From contig NC_092568.1 in NCBI RefSeq assembly GCF_037975245.1, positions 14,409,501 to 14,473,500 of the forward strand: DNA of 64,000 nucleotides, given 5' to 3'. Position 1 is the stretch's first letter. Each line of letters starts with the position of its first letter. Shown here one piece after another: positions 48,301-63,700 of the stretch. Source of the stretch: Apostichopus japonicus (taxonomy: Eukaryota > Echinodermata > Holothuroidea > Aspidochirotida > Stichopodidae). The notes under the pieces were generated by a model. The model was given only the letters and a program-made list of their open reading frames with translations. It ran no database searches and was not told where the DNA came from. A program made the translations under genes and the position numbers.

Positions 48301-48926
48301 CACAATCGATTTATCGCTACCGCACATTCGACTTATCGGTATCGTTAATTCGAAATATTGGTATCGCACTGTCGATTTATCGGTATCGCACTGTCTACTT
48401 ATCGGCATCGCACTTTCGATTTATCGGTACCGCACATTCGATTTATCGGTACCGCACATTCGATTTATCAGTATCGCACAATCGATTTTTCGGTACCGTA
48501 CATTCGATTTATCGGTACCGCACATTCGATTTATCGGTACGGTACATCTATTTATCGGTAAAGCATATTCGATTGATCGGTACCGCACATTCGATGTATC
48601 AGTGTCGCACATTCGATTGATCGGTCCCGCAAAATCGATTTATCGGTACCGCAAAATCGATTTATCGGTATCGCACATTCTATTTTTCGGTACCGCACAT
48701 TCGATTTATCGGTACCACACATTCGATTTATCGGTATCGCACATTCGATTTATCGGTATCGCACTTTCGATTTTTCGGTACCGCACATTCGATTTATCGG
48801 TATCGCACATTCGATTTATCGGTATCCCACATTCGATTTATTTGTATCGCTTATTCGATTTATCGGTATCGCACATTCGATTTATCGGTATCGTAATTTC
48901 GATTTATCGGTACCGCACATTCTATG
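45395..48926 (-). repeat. ~3.5-kb higher-order block, copy 1
   Basis: It is repeated at 48,927-52,568. Offsets are 3,532 bp before and 3,642 bp after the internal 110-bp repeats; the 110-bp gain is one extra subrepeat in copy 2. The stretches I compared are nearly identical. Confidence 0.88.
45752..46190 (-). repeat. 110-bp subrepeat (five-unit HOR), four copies
   Basis: The marker 'tatccaacattcgattta' falls at 45,752, 45,861, 45,971 and 46,081. Each 110-bp (first 109-bp) block is five 22-bp units, with 'ttgtatagcttattcg' and 'tatcggtattgcacattc' as internal marks. Confidence 0.9.
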
Positions 48927-51900
48927 AATCGGTATCGTAAATTCAATTAATCGTTATCGCGCATTCGATTTATCGGTATCGCACCTTCGATTAATCGGTA
49001 CCGCACAATCGATTTATCGGTACCGCACATTCGACTTATCGGTATCGTAAATTCGATTTATCGGTATCGCACATTCGATTTATCGGTATCGCACATTCGA
49101 TTAATCGGTATCGCACGTTCGATTTATCGGTACCGCATTTTTTATTTATCGGTACCGCACAATCGATTTATCGTTATCGCACTTTCGATTAATCGGTACC
49201 GCACATTCGATTTATCGGTACCGCTCATTCGATTTATCGGTATCGCACATTCGATTAATCGGTATCGCACGTTCGATTATCGGTATCCAACATTCGATTT
49301 ATTTGTATAGCTTATTCGATTTATCGGTACCGCACATTCGATCTATCGGTATTGCACATTCGATTTATCGGTATCGCACGTTCGATTATCGGTATCCAAC
49401 ATTCGATTTATTTGTATAGCTTATTCGATTTATCGGTACCGCACATTCGATCTATCGGTATTGCACATTCGATTTATCGGTATCGCACGTTCGATTTATC
49501 GGTATCCAACATTCGATTTATTTGTATAGCTTATTCGATTTATCGGTACCGCACATTCGATCTATCGGTATTGCACATTCGATTTATCGGTATCGCACGT
49601 TCGATTTATCGGTATCCAACATTCGATTTATTTGTATAGCTTATTCGATTTATCGGTACCGCACATTCGATCTATCGGTATTGCACATTCGATTTATCGG
49701 TATCGCACGTTCGATTTATCGGTATCCAACATTCGATTTACTTGTATAGCTTATTCGATTTATCGGTACCGCACATTCGATCTATCGGTATTGCACATTC
49801 GATTTATCGGTACCGCACGTTCGATTTATCGGTATCGCACGTTCGATTTATCGGTACCGCACTTTCGATTTATCGGTACCGCACAATCGATTTATCGGTA
49901 TCGCAAGATCGATTTATCGGTACCCCACATTCAATTCATCGGTTTCGTAAATTCGATTTATCGGTATCGCACGTTCGATTTATCGGTACCGCACTTTCGA
50001 TTTATCGGTATCGCAAAATCGATTTATCGGTACCGCACATTCAATTTATCGGTTTCGTAAATTCGATTTATCGGTACCGCAAAATCGATTGATCGGTATC
50101 GCATAATCGATTTATCGGTACCGCACAATCGATTTCTCGGTCCCGCACATACAATTCATCGGTATCGTAAATTCGATTGATGGGTACCGCAAAATCGATT
50201 GATCGGTATCGCACATTCGATTTTTCGGTACCGCACATTCGATTTATCGGTTACGCACATTCAATTGATCGGTCCCGCAAAATCGATTTATCGGTACCAC
50301 ACATTAGATTTATCGATACCGCACATTAGCTTTATCGGTACCGCACATTCGATTCATCGGTATCGCACATTCGATTAATGGGTATCGTAAATTCGATTTA
50401 TCGGTACCGCAAATTCTATAAATCGGTATCGTAAATTCAATTAATCGTTATCGCGCATTCGATTTATCGGTATCGCACCTTCGATTTATCGGTATCGAAC
50501 ATTCGATTAATCGGTACCGCACGTTTGATTTATCGATATCGCACATTCGATTTATCGGTATCGCACAATCGATTTATCGGTCTTGCACATTCGATTTATC
50601 AGTATCGCACATTCGATTGATCGGTATTGCACATTCGATTTATCGGTACCACACATTCGATTTATCGGTCCGTACATCGATTTATCGGTAAAGCACATTC
50701 GATTGATCGGTCCCGCAAAATCGTTTTATCGGTACCGCACATTCGATTTATCGGTTTTGCAAATTCTATTTATCGGTACCGCACATTCGATTGATCCGTC
50801 CCGCAAAATCGAATTATCGGTACCACACATTCGATTTATCGGTATCGCAAATTCGATTGATCGGTACCGCACAATCGATTTATCGGTCTCTTCAATCGAT
50901 TTATAGGTACCGCGCATTCGATTGATCGTTATCGCAATATCGATTTATCGGTACCGCACAATCGATTTATCGGTACCGCACATTCGATTTATCAGTATCG
51001 CACATTCGATCTATCGGTATTGCACATTCGATTTATCGGTACCGCACATTCGATTTATCGGTCCGCACATCAATTTATCGGTAAAGCACGTTCGATTGAT
51101 CAGTCCCGCAAAATCGTTTATCGGTCCCGGACAATCGATTTATCGGTACCACACATTCGATTATCGGTACCGCAATATCTATTTATCGGTATCGCACATT
51201 CGATTTTTCGGTCCCGCACAAACAACTTATCGGTACCGCACATTCGACTTATCGGTACCGCAAAATCGAATTATCGGTACCACACATTCGATATATCGGT
51301 ATCGCAAATTCGATTGATCGGTACCGCACAATCGATTTATCGGTACCGCACAATCGATTTATAGGTACCGCGCATTCGATTGATCGTTATCGCAATATCG
51401 ATATATCGGTACCGCATAAACGATTTATCGGTACCGCACATTCGATTTATCGGTAAAGCACATTCGATTTATCGGTACCGCACATTCGATGTATCAGTTT
51501 CGCACATCCGATTGATCGGTCCCGCAAAATCGATTTATCGGTACCGCAAAATCGATTTATCGGTACCGCACATTCGATTTTTCGGTACCGCACATTCGAT
51601 TTATCGGTATCGCACATTCGATTAATCGGTATCGCACAATCGATTTATCGGTACCACACATTCGATTTATCGGTATCGCAAATTCAATTTATCGGTACCG
51701 CACATTCGATATATCGGTATCGCAAATTCGATTGATCGGTACCGCACAATCGATTTATCGGTACCGCACAATCGATTTATAGGTACCGCGCATTCGATTG
51801 ATCGTTACCGCAATATCGATATATCGGTACCGCACAATCGATTTATCGGTACCGCACATTCGATTTATCGGTATCGTACGTTCGATTTATCGGTACCGCA

Positions 51901-52568
51901 CAATCGATTTATCGGTATCGCACATTCGATTTATCGGTACCGCACAATCGATTTATCGCTACCGCACATTCGACTTATCGGTATCGTTAATTCGAAATAT
52001 TGGTATCGCACTGTCGATTTATCGGTATCGCACTGTCTACTTATCGGCATCGCACTTTCGATTTATCGGTACCGCACATTCGATTTATCGGTACCGCACA
52101 TTCGATTTATCAGTATCGCACAATCGATTTTTCGGTACCGTACATTCGATTTATCGGTACCGCACATTCGATTTATCGGTACGGTACATCTATTTATCGG
52201 TAAAGCATATTCGATTGATCGGTACCGCACATTCGATGTATCAGTGTCGCACATTCGATTGATCGGTCCCGCAAAATCGATTTATCGGTACCGCAAAATC
52301 GATTTATCGGTATCGCACATTCTATTTTTCGGTACCGCACATTCGATTTATCGGTACCACACATTCGATTTATCGGTATCGCACATTCGATTTATCGGTA
52401 TCGCACTTTCGATTTTTCGGTACCGCACATTCGATTTATCGGTATCGCACATTCGATTTATCGGTATCCCACATTCGATTTATTTGTATCGCTTATTCGA
52501 TTTATCGGTATCGCACATTCGATTTATCGGTATCGTAATTTCTATTTATCGGTACCGCACATTCTATG
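48927..52568 (-). repeat. ~3.6-kb higher-order block, copy 2
   Basis: Second copy of 45,395-48,926, 3,642 bp long, followed by the start of a third partial copy at about 52,569. Confidence 0.88.
49284..49832 (-). repeat. 110-bp subrepeat (five-unit HOR), five copies
   Basis: Same marker at 49,284, 49,393, 49,503, 49,613 and 49,723. One more copy than the homologous block at 45,752, which shows stepwise expansion of a five-unit repeat. Confidence 0.9.
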
Positions 52569-54567
52569 AATCGGTATCGTAAATTCAATTAATCGTTATC
52601 GCGCATTCGATTTATCGGTATCGCACCTTCGATTAATCGGTACCGCACAATCGATTTATCGGTACCGCACATTCGACTTATCGGTATCGTAAATTCGATT
52701 TATCGGTATCGCACATTCGATTTATCGGTATCGCACATTCGATTAATCGGTATCGCACGTTCGATTAATCGGTACCGCACTTTCTATTTATCGGTACCGC
52801 ACAATCGATTTATCGTTATCGCACTTTCGATTAGTCGGTACCGTACATTCGATTTATCGGTCCGCACATCCATTTATCGGTAAAGCACATTCGATTGATC
52901 GGTCACACAAATTCGATTTATCGGTACCGCACTTTCGATTTTTATCGGTCTCTTCACAATCGATTTATCGGTACCGCGCATTCGATTTATCGGTATCGTA
53001 AATTCAATTAATCGGTATCACGCATTCGATTTATTTGTATCGCACATTCGATTTATCGGTACCGCACATTCGATTTTTCAGTATCGCACAATCGATTTAT
53101 CGGTATTTCCCTTCGATTTATCGGTACCGCACATTCGATTTATCGATACAGCACATCGATATATCGGTAGCGCACATTCGATTGATCGATACCGCACATT
53201 CGATTCATCAGTATCGCACATTCGATTGATCGGTCCCGCAAAATCTATTGATCAGTACCACACATTCGATTTATCGGTACCGCAAAATCGATTTATCGGT
53301 ATCGCACATTCAATTAATCGGTATCGAACGTTCGATTTATCGGTACCGCACTTTCGATTTATCGGTCTTGCACATTCGATTCATCGGTCCCGCACAATCG
53401 ATTTATCGGTATCGCACTTTCGATTAATCGGTACCGCACATTCGATTTATCGGTACCGCACATTCGATTTATCGGTATCGCACATTCGATTAAAAGGTAT
53501 CGCACATTCTATTTATCGGTATCCCACATTCGATTTATTTGTATCGCTTATTCGATTTATCGGTATCGCACATTCGATTTATCGGTATCGTAATTTCTAT
53601 TTATCGGTACCGCACATTCTATGAATCGGTATCGTAAATTCAATTAATCGTTATCGCGCATTCGATTTATCGGTATCGCACCTTCGATTAATCGGTACCG
53701 CACAATCGATTTATCGGTACCGCACATTCGACTTATCGGTATCGTAAATTCGATTTATCGGTATCGCACATTCGATTTATCGGTATCGCACATTCGATTA
53801 ATCGGTATCGCACGTTCGATTAATCGGTACCGCACTTTCTATTTATCGGTACCGCACAATCGATTTATCGTTATCGCACTTTCGATTAGTCGGTACCGTA
53901 CATTCGATTTATCGGTCCGCACATCCATTTATCGGTAAAGCACATTCGATTGATCGGTCACACAAATTCGATTTATCGGTACCGCACTTTCGATTTTTAT
54001 CGGTCTCTTCACAATCGATTTATCGGTACCGCGCATTCGATTTATCGGTATCGTAAATTCAATTAATCGGTATCACGCATTCGATTTATTTGTATCGCAC
54101 ATTCGATTTATCGGTACCGCACATTCGATTTTTCAGTATCGCACAATCGATTTATCGGTATTTCCCTTCGATTTATCGGTACCGCACATTCGATTTATCG
54201 ATACAGCACATCGATATATCGGTAGCGCACATTCGATTGATCGATACCGCACATTCGATTCATCAGTATCGCACATTCGATTGATCGGTCCCGCAAAATC
54301 TATTGATCAGTACCACACATTCGATTTATCGGTACCGCAAAATCGATTTATCGGTATCGCACATTCAATTAATCGGTATCGAACGTTCGATTTATCGGTA
54401 CCGCACTTTCGATTTATCGGTCTTGCACATTCGATTCATCGGTCCCGCACAATCGATTTATCGGTATCGCACTTTCGATTAATCGGTACCGCACATTCGA
54501 TTTATCGGTACCGCACATTCGATTTATCGGTATCGCACATTCGATTAAAAGGTATCGCACATTCTAT
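52458..54567 (-). repeat. 1,055-bp tandem duplication, two copies
   Basis: Copies at about 52,458-53,512 and 53,513-54,567. The offset is exactly 1,055 bp and the compared lines are identical. 1,055 is 48 units minus one base. Confidence 0.85.
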
Positions 54568-57500
54568 TTATCGGTACCGCACTTTCGATTTATCGGTATC
54601 GCACATTCTATTTATCGGTACCGCACATTCGATTTATCGGTATCGCACATTCTATTTATCGGTACCGCACATTTGATTTATCTGTATCGCACATTCGATC
54701 CATCGGTATCCCACATTCGATTTATTTGTATCGCTTATTCGATTTATCGGTATCGCATATTCGATTTATCGTTATCGCACTTTCGATTAATCGGTACCGC
54801 ATTTTTTATTTATCGGTACCGCACAATCGATTTATCGTTATCGCACTTTCGATTAATCGGTACCGCACATTCGATTTATCGGTACCGCTCATTCGATTTA
54901 TCGGTATCGCACATTCGATTAATCGGTATCGCACGTTCGATTTATCGGTATCCAACATTCGATTTATTTGTATAGCTTATTCGATTTATCGGTACCGCAC
55001 ATTCGATCTATCGGTATTGCACATTCGATTTATCGGTACCGCACATTCGATTTATCGGTACCGCACATTCGATTTATCAGTATCGCATATTCGATTTATC
55101 GGTACCGCACATTCGATTTATCGGTATCGCACGTTCGATTTATCGGTACCGCACTTTCGATTTATCGGTACCGCACAATCGATTTATCGGTATCGCAAAA
55201 TCGATTTATCGGTACCCCACATTCAATTCATCGGTTTCGTAAATTCGATTTATCGGTATCGCACGTTCGATTTATCGGTACCGCACTTTCGATTTATCGG
55301 TATCGCAAAATCGATTTATCGGTACCGCACATTCAATTGATCGGTTTCGTAAATTCGATTTATCGGTACTGCAAAATCGATTGATCGGTATCGCATAATC
55401 GATTTATCGGTACCGCACAATCGATTTCTCGGTCCCGCACATACAATTCATCGGTATCGTAAATTCGATTGATGGGTACCGCAAAATAGATTGATCGGTA
55501 TCGCACATTCGATTTTTCGGTACCGCACATTCGATTTATCGGTTACGCACATTCAATTGATCGGTCCCGCAAAATCGATTTATCGGTACCACACATTAGA
55601 TTTATCGATACCGCACATTAGCTTTATCGGTACCGCACATTCGATTCATCGGTATCGCACATTCGATTAATGGGTATCGTAAATTCGATTTATCGGTACC
55701 GCAGATTCTATAAATCGGTATCGTAAATTCAATTAATCGTTATCGCGCATTCGATTTATCGGTATCGCACCTTCGATTTATCGGTATCGAACATTCGATT
55801 AATCGGTACCGCACGTTTGATTTATCGGTATCGCACATTCGATTTATCGGTATCGCACAATCGATTTATCGGTACCGCACATTCGATTTATCGGTACCGC
55901 ACATTCGATTTATCAGTATCGCACAATCGATTTATCGGTATTGCCCTTGGATTTATCGGTACCGCACATTCGATTGATCGGTCCCGCAAAATCGATTTAT
56001 CGGTACCACACATTCGATTTATCGGTACCGCAAAATCGATTTATCGGTATCTCACATTCGATTTTTCGGTAAAGCACATTCGATTTATCGGTACCGCACA
56101 TTCGATTTATCGGTATCGCACGTTCGGTTTATCGGTACCGCACTTTCTATTGATCGGTCTTGCACAATCGATTCATCGGTACCGCACATTCGATTTATCA
56201 GTATCGCACAATCGATTTATCGGTATTGTCCATCGATTTATCGGTACCGCACATTTGATTTATCGGTACCGCACATCGATTTATCGGTAAAGCACATTCG
56301 ATTGATCGGTACCAAACATTCGATCGATCAGTATCTCACATTCGATTGATCGGTCCCGCAAAATCAATTTATGGGTACCACACATTCGATTTATCGTTAC
56401 CGCAAATTCGATTTATCGGTATCGCACATTCGATTTTTCGGTACCGCACATTCGATTTATCGGTACCGCACAATCGATTTATCAGTCTCTTCAATCGATT
56501 AATAGGTACCGCGCATTCGATTGATCGTTACCGCAATATCTATTTATCGGTACCGCACATTCGATTTATCGGTACCGCACATTCGATTTATCGGTATCGC
56601 ACATTCGATTTATCGGTATCGCACAATCTATTTATCGGTATTGCAAATTCGATTTATCGGTACCGTACATTCGATTTATCGGTCCGCACATCGATTTATC
56701 AGTATCGCACATTCGATTGATCGGTCCCGCAAAATCGATTTATCGGTACCACACATATGATTTATCGTTATCGCACAACCGATTCATCGGTATCGCACAT
56801 TCGACTTATCGGTACCGCACAATCGATTTATCGGTCCGCACATTCAATTTATCGGTATCGTTAATTATATTTATCTGTACCGCAAAATCGATTTATCGTT
56901 ATCGCACGTTCGATTTATCGGTACCGCACATTCGATTTATCGGTATCGTAAATTTGATTTATCGGTCCCGCACAATCGTTTTATCGGTATCGCACTTTCA
57001 ATTAATAGGTACCGCACATTCGATTTATCGGTACCGCTCATTCGATTTATGGGTATCCCACATTCGATTAATCGGTATCGCACGTTCGATTTATTTGTAT
57101 CGCTTATTCGATTTATTGTATCGCTTATTCGATTTATCGGTATCGCACATTCGATTTATTTGTATCGCTTATTCGATTTATCGGTATCGCACAACCGATT
57201 CATCGGTATCGCACATTCGACTTATCGGTACCGCACAATCGATTTATCGGTACCGCACATTCGATTTATCGGTATCGCACATTCGATTTATCGGTATCGC
57301 ACAATCGATTAATCGGTACCGCACATTCGATTTATCGGTATCGCACATTCGATTTTTCGGTATGGCACATTCGATTTATCGGTACCACACATTCGATTTA
57401 TCGGTCCGCACATCGATTTATCGGTAAAGCACATTCGATTGATCGGTCCCGCAAAATCGTTTTATCGGTACTACACATTTGATTTATCGGTTTCGCAAAT

Positions 57501-58501
57501 TCTATTTATCGGTACCGCACATTCGATTGATAGGTCCCGCAAAATCGAATTATCGGTCCCGCACAATCGATTTATCGGTACCACACATTCGATTATCGGT
57601 ACCGCAAATTGATTTATCGGTATCGCACATTCGATTTATCGGTCCCGCACAATCGATTTATCGCTACCGCACATTCGACTGATCGGTATCGTTAATTCGA
57701 AATATTGGTATCGCACTGTCGATTTATCGGTATCGCACTGTCTACTTATCGGCATCGCACTTTCGATTTATCGGTACCGCACATTCGATTTATCGGTACC
57801 GCACATTCGATTTATCAGTATCGCACAATCGATTTTTCGGTACCGTACATTCGATTTATCGGTATCGCACTTTCGATTTTTCGGTACCGCACATTCGATT
57901 TATCGGTATCGCACATTCGATTTATCGGTATCCCACATTCGATTTATTTGTATCGCTTATTCGATTTATCGGTATCGCACATTCGATTTATCGGTATCGT
58001 AATTTCGATTTATCGGTACCGCACATTCTATGAATCGGTATCGTAAATTCAATTAATCGTTATCGCGCATTCGATTTATCGGTATCGCACCTTCGATTAA
58101 TCGGTACCGCACATTCGATTTATCGGTATCGCACATTCGATTAATCGGTATCGCACGTTCGATTAATCGGTACCGCACTTTCTATTTATCGGTACCGCAC
58201 AATCGATTTATCGTTATCGCACTTTCGATTAATCGGTACCGTACAATCGATTTATCGGTACCGCACATTCGACTTATCGGTATCGTAAATTCGATTTATC
58301 GGTATCGCACATTCGATTTATCGGTATCGCACATTCGATTAATCGGTATCGCACGTTCGATTAATCGGTACCGCACTTTCTATTTATCGGTACCGCACAA
58401 TCGATTTATCGTTATCGCACTTTCGATTAATCGGTACCGTACATTCGATTTATCGGTCCGCACATCCATTTATCGGTAAAGCACATTCGATTGATCGGTC
58501 A

Positions 58502-60630
58502 CGCACTTTCGATTTTTATCGGTCTCTTCACAATCGATTTATCGGTACCGCGCATTCGATTTATCGGTATCGTAAATTCAATTAATCGGTATCACGCATT
58601 CGATTTATTTGTATCGCACATTCGATTTATCGGTACCGCACATTCGATTTTTCAGTATCGCACAATCGATTTATCGGTATTTACCTTCGATTTATCGGTA
58701 CCGCACATTCGATTTATCGATACAGCACATCGATTTATCGGTAGCGCACATTCGATTGATCGATACCGCACATTCGATTCATCAGTATCGCACATTCGAT
58801 TGATCGGTCCCGCAAAATCTATTGATCAGTACCACACATTCGATTTATCGGTACCGCAAAATCGATTTATCGGTATCGCACATTCAATTAATCGGTATCG
58901 AACGTTCGATTTATCGGTACCGCACTTTCGATTTATCGGTCTTGCACAATCGATTCATCGGTCCCGCACAATCGATTTATCGGTATCGCACTTTCGATTA
59001 ATCGGTACCGCACATTCGATTTATCGGTACCGCACATTCGATTTATCGGTATCGCACATTCGATTAAAAGGTATCGCACATTCTATTTATCGGTACCGCA
59101 CTTTCGATTTATCGGTATCGCACATTCTATTTATCGGTACCGCACATTCGATTTATCGGTATCGCACATTCTATTTATCGGTACCGCACATTTGATTTAT
59201 CTGTATCGCACATTCGATCCATCGGTATCCCACATTCGATTTATTTGTATCGCTTATTCGATTTATCGGTATCGCATATTCGATTTATCGTTATCGCACT
59301 TTCGATTAATCGGTACCGCATTTTTTATTTATCGGTACCGCACAATCGATTTATCGTTATCGCACTTTCGATTAATCGGTACCGCACATTCGATTTATCG
59401 GTACCGCTCATTCGATTTATCGGTATCGCACATTCGATTAATCGGTATCGCACGTTCGATTTATCGGTATCCAACATTCGATTTATTTGTATAGCTTATT
59501 CGATTTATCGGTACCGCACATTCGATCTATCGGTATTGCACATTCGATTTATCGGTACCGCACATTCGATTTATCGGTACCGCACATTCGATTTATCAGT
59601 ATCGCATATTCGATCTATCGGTACCGCACATTCGATTTATCGGTATCGCACGTTCGATTTATCGGTACCGCACTTTCGATTTATCGGTACCGCACAATCG
59701 ATTTATCGGTATCGCAAAATCGATTTATCGGTACCCCACATTCAATTCATCGGTTTCGTAAATTCGATTTATCGGTATAGCACGTTCGATTTATCGGTAC
59801 CGCACTTTCGATTTATCGGTATCGCAAAATCGATTTATCGGTACCGCACATTCAATTGATCGGTTTCGTAAATTCGATTTATCGGTACCGCAAAATCGAT
59901 TGATCGGTATCGCATAATCGATTTATCGGTACCGCACAATCGATTTCTCGGTCCCGCACATACAATTCATCGGTATCGTAAATTCGATTGATGGGTACCG
60001 CAAAATAGATTGATCGGTATCGCACATTCGATTTTTCGGTACCGCACATTCGATTTATCGGTTACGCACATTCAATTGATCGGTCCCGCAAAATCGATTT
60101 ATCGGTACCACACATTAGATTTATCGATACCGCACATTAGCTTTATCGGTACCGCACATTCGATTCATCGGTATCGCACATTCGATTAATGGGTATCGTA
60201 AATTCGATTTATCGGTACCGCAAATTCTATAAATCGGTGTCGTAAATTCAATTAATCGTTATCGCGCATTCGATTTATCGGTATCGCACCTTCGATTTAT
60301 CGGTATCGAACATTCGATTAATCGGTACCGCACGTTTGATTTATCGGTATCGCACATTCGATTTATCGGTATCGCACAATCGATTTATCGGTACCGCACA
60401 TTCGATTAATCGGTACCGCACATTCGATTTATCAGTATCGCACAATCGATTTATCGGTATTGCCCTTGGATTTATCGGTACCGCACATTCGATTGATCGG
60501 TCCCGCAAAATCGATTTATCGGTACCACACATTCGATTTATCGGTACCGCAAAATCGATTTATCGGTATCTCACATTCGATTTTTCGGTAAAGCACATTC
60601 GATTTATCGGTACCGCACATTCGATTTATC
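58502..60630 (-). repeat. Dispersed copy of 53,983-56,111
   Basis: The offset is 4,519 bp throughout, and base differences are few (for example 'atctatc' near 59,610 where the other has 'atttatc'). The block just left of it, 58,440-58,501, matches about 53,900-53,960 but lacks one unit. Confidence 0.82.
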
Positions 60631-60780
60631 TGTATCGCACAATCGATTTATCGGTATTGCCCTTGGATTTATCGGTACCGCACATTCGATTGATCGGTCC
60701 CGCAAAATCGATTTATCGGTACCACACATTCGATTTATCGGTACCGCAAAATCGATTTATCGGTATCTCACATTCGATTT

Positions 60781-63700
60781 ATCGGTACCGCACATTCGAT
60801 GTATCAGTTTCGCACATCCGATTGATCGGTCCCGCAAAATCGATTTATCGGTACCGCAAAATCGATTTATCGGTACCGCACATTCGATTTTTCGGTACCG
60901 CACATTCGATTTATCGGTATCGCACATTCGATTAATCGGTATCGCACAATCGATTTATCGGTACCACACATTCGATTTATCGGTATCGCAAATTCAATTT
61001 ATCGGTACCGCACATTCGATATATCGGTATCGCAAATTCGATTGATCGGTACCGCACAATCGATTTATCGGTACCGCACAATCGATTTATAGGTACCGCG
61101 CATTCGATTGATCGTTACCGCAATATCGATATATCGGTACCGCACAATCGATTTATCGGTACCGCACATTCGATTTATCGGTATCGTACGTTCGATTTAT
61201 CGGTACCGCACAATCGATTTATCGGTATCGCACATTCGATTTATCGGTACCGCACAATCGATTTATCGCTACCGCACATTCGACTTATCGGTATCGTTAA
61301 TTCGAAATATTGGTATCGCACTGTCGATTTATCGGTATCGCACTGTCTACTTATCGGCATCGCACTTTCGATTTATCGGTACCGCACATTCGATTTATCG
61401 GTACCGCACATTCGATTTATCAGTATCGCACAATCGATTTTTCGGTACCGTACATTCGATTTATCGGTACCGCACATTCGATTTATCGGTACGGTACATC
61501 TATTTATCGGTAAAGCATATTCGATTGATCGGTACCGCACATTCGATGTATCAGTGTCGCACATTCGATTGATCGGTCCCGCAAAATCGATTTATCGGTA
61601 CCGCAAAATCGATTTATCGGTATCGCACATTCTATTTTTCGGTACCGCACATTCGATTTATCGGTACCACACATTCGATTTATCGGTATCGCACATTCGA
61701 TTTATCGGTATCGCACTTTCGATTTTTCGGTACCGCACATTCGATTTATCGGTATCGCACATTCGATTTATCGGTATCCCACATTCGATTTATTTGTATC
61801 GCTTATTCGATTTATCGGTATCGCACATTCGATTTATCGGTATCGTAATTTCTATTTATCGGTACCGCACATTCTATGAATCGGTATCGTAAATTCAATT
61901 AATCGTTATCGCGCATTCGATTTATCGGTATCGCACCTTCGATTAATCGGTACCGCACAATCGATTTATCGGTACCGCACATTCGACTTATCGGTATCGT
62001 AAATTCGATTTATCGGTATCGCACATTCGATTTATCGGTATCGCACATTCGATTAATCGGTATCGCACGTTCGATTAATCGGTACCGCACTTTCTATTTA
62101 TCGGTACCGCACAATCGATTTATCGTTATCGCACTTTCGATTAGTCGGTACCGTACATTCGATTTATCGGTCCGCACATCCATTTATCGGTAAAGCACAT
62201 TCGATTGATCGGTCACACAAATTCGATTTATCGGTACCGCACTTTCGATTTTTATCGGTCTCTTCACAATCGATTTATCGGTACCGCGCATTCGATTTAT
62301 CGGTATCGTAAATTCAATTAATCGGTATCACGCATTCGATTTATTTGTATCGCACATTCGATTTATCGGTACCGCACATTCGATTTTTCAGTATCGCACA
62401 ATCGATTTATCGGTATTTCCCTTCGATTTATCGGTACCGCACATTCGATTTATCGATACAGCACATCGATATATCGGTAGCGCACATTCGATTGATCGAT
62501 ACCGCACATTCGATTCATCAGTATCGCACATTCGATTGATCGGTCCCGCAAAATCTATTGATCAGTACCACACATTCGATTTATCGGTACCGCAAAATCG
62601 ATTTATCGGTATCGCACATTCAATTAATCGGTATCGAACGTTCGATTTATCGGTACCGCACTTTCGATTTATCGGTCTTGCACATTCGATTCATCGGTCC
62701 CGCACAATCGATTTATCGGTATCGCACTTTCGATTAATCGGTACCGCACATTCGATTTATCGGTACCGCACATTCGATTTATCGGTATCGCACATTCGAT
62801 TAAAAGGTATCGCACATTCTATTTATCGGTACCGCACTTTCGATTTATCGGTATCGCACATTCTATTTATCGGTACCGCACATTCGATTTATCGGTATCG
62901 CACATTCTATTTATCGGTACCGCACATTTGATTTATCTGTATCGCACATTCGATCCATCGGTATCCCACATTCGATTTATTTGTATCGCTTATTCGATTT
63001 ATCGGTATCGCATATTCGATTTATCGTTATCGCACTTTCGATTAATCGGTACCGCATTTTTTATTTATCGGTACCGCACAATCGATTTATCGTTATCGCA
63101 CTTTCGATTAATCGGTACCGCACATTCGATTTATCGGTACCGCTCATTCGATTTATCGGTATCGCACATTCGATTAATCGGTATCGCACGTTCGATTTAT
63201 CGGTATCCAACATTCGATTTATTTGTATAGCTTATTCGATTTATCGGTACCGCACATTCGATCTATCGGTATTGCACATTCGATTTATCGGTACCGCACA
63301 TTCGATTTATCGGTACCGCACATTCGATTTATCAGTATCGCATATTCGATTTATCGGTACCGCACATTCGATTTATCGGTATCGCACGTTCGATTTATCG
63401 GTACCGCACTTTCGATTTATCGGTACCGCACAATCGATTTATCGGTATCGCAAAATCGATTTATCGGTACCCCACATTCAATTCATCGGTTTCGTAAATT
63501 CGATTTATCGGTATCGCACGTTCGATTTATCGGTACCGCACTTTCGATTTATCGGTATCGCAAAATCGATTTATCGGTACCGCACATTCAATTGATCGGT
63601 TTCGTAAATTCGATTTATCGGTACTGCAAAATCGATTGATCGGTATCGCATAATCGATTTATCGGTACCGCACAATCGATTTCTCGGTCCCGCACATACA

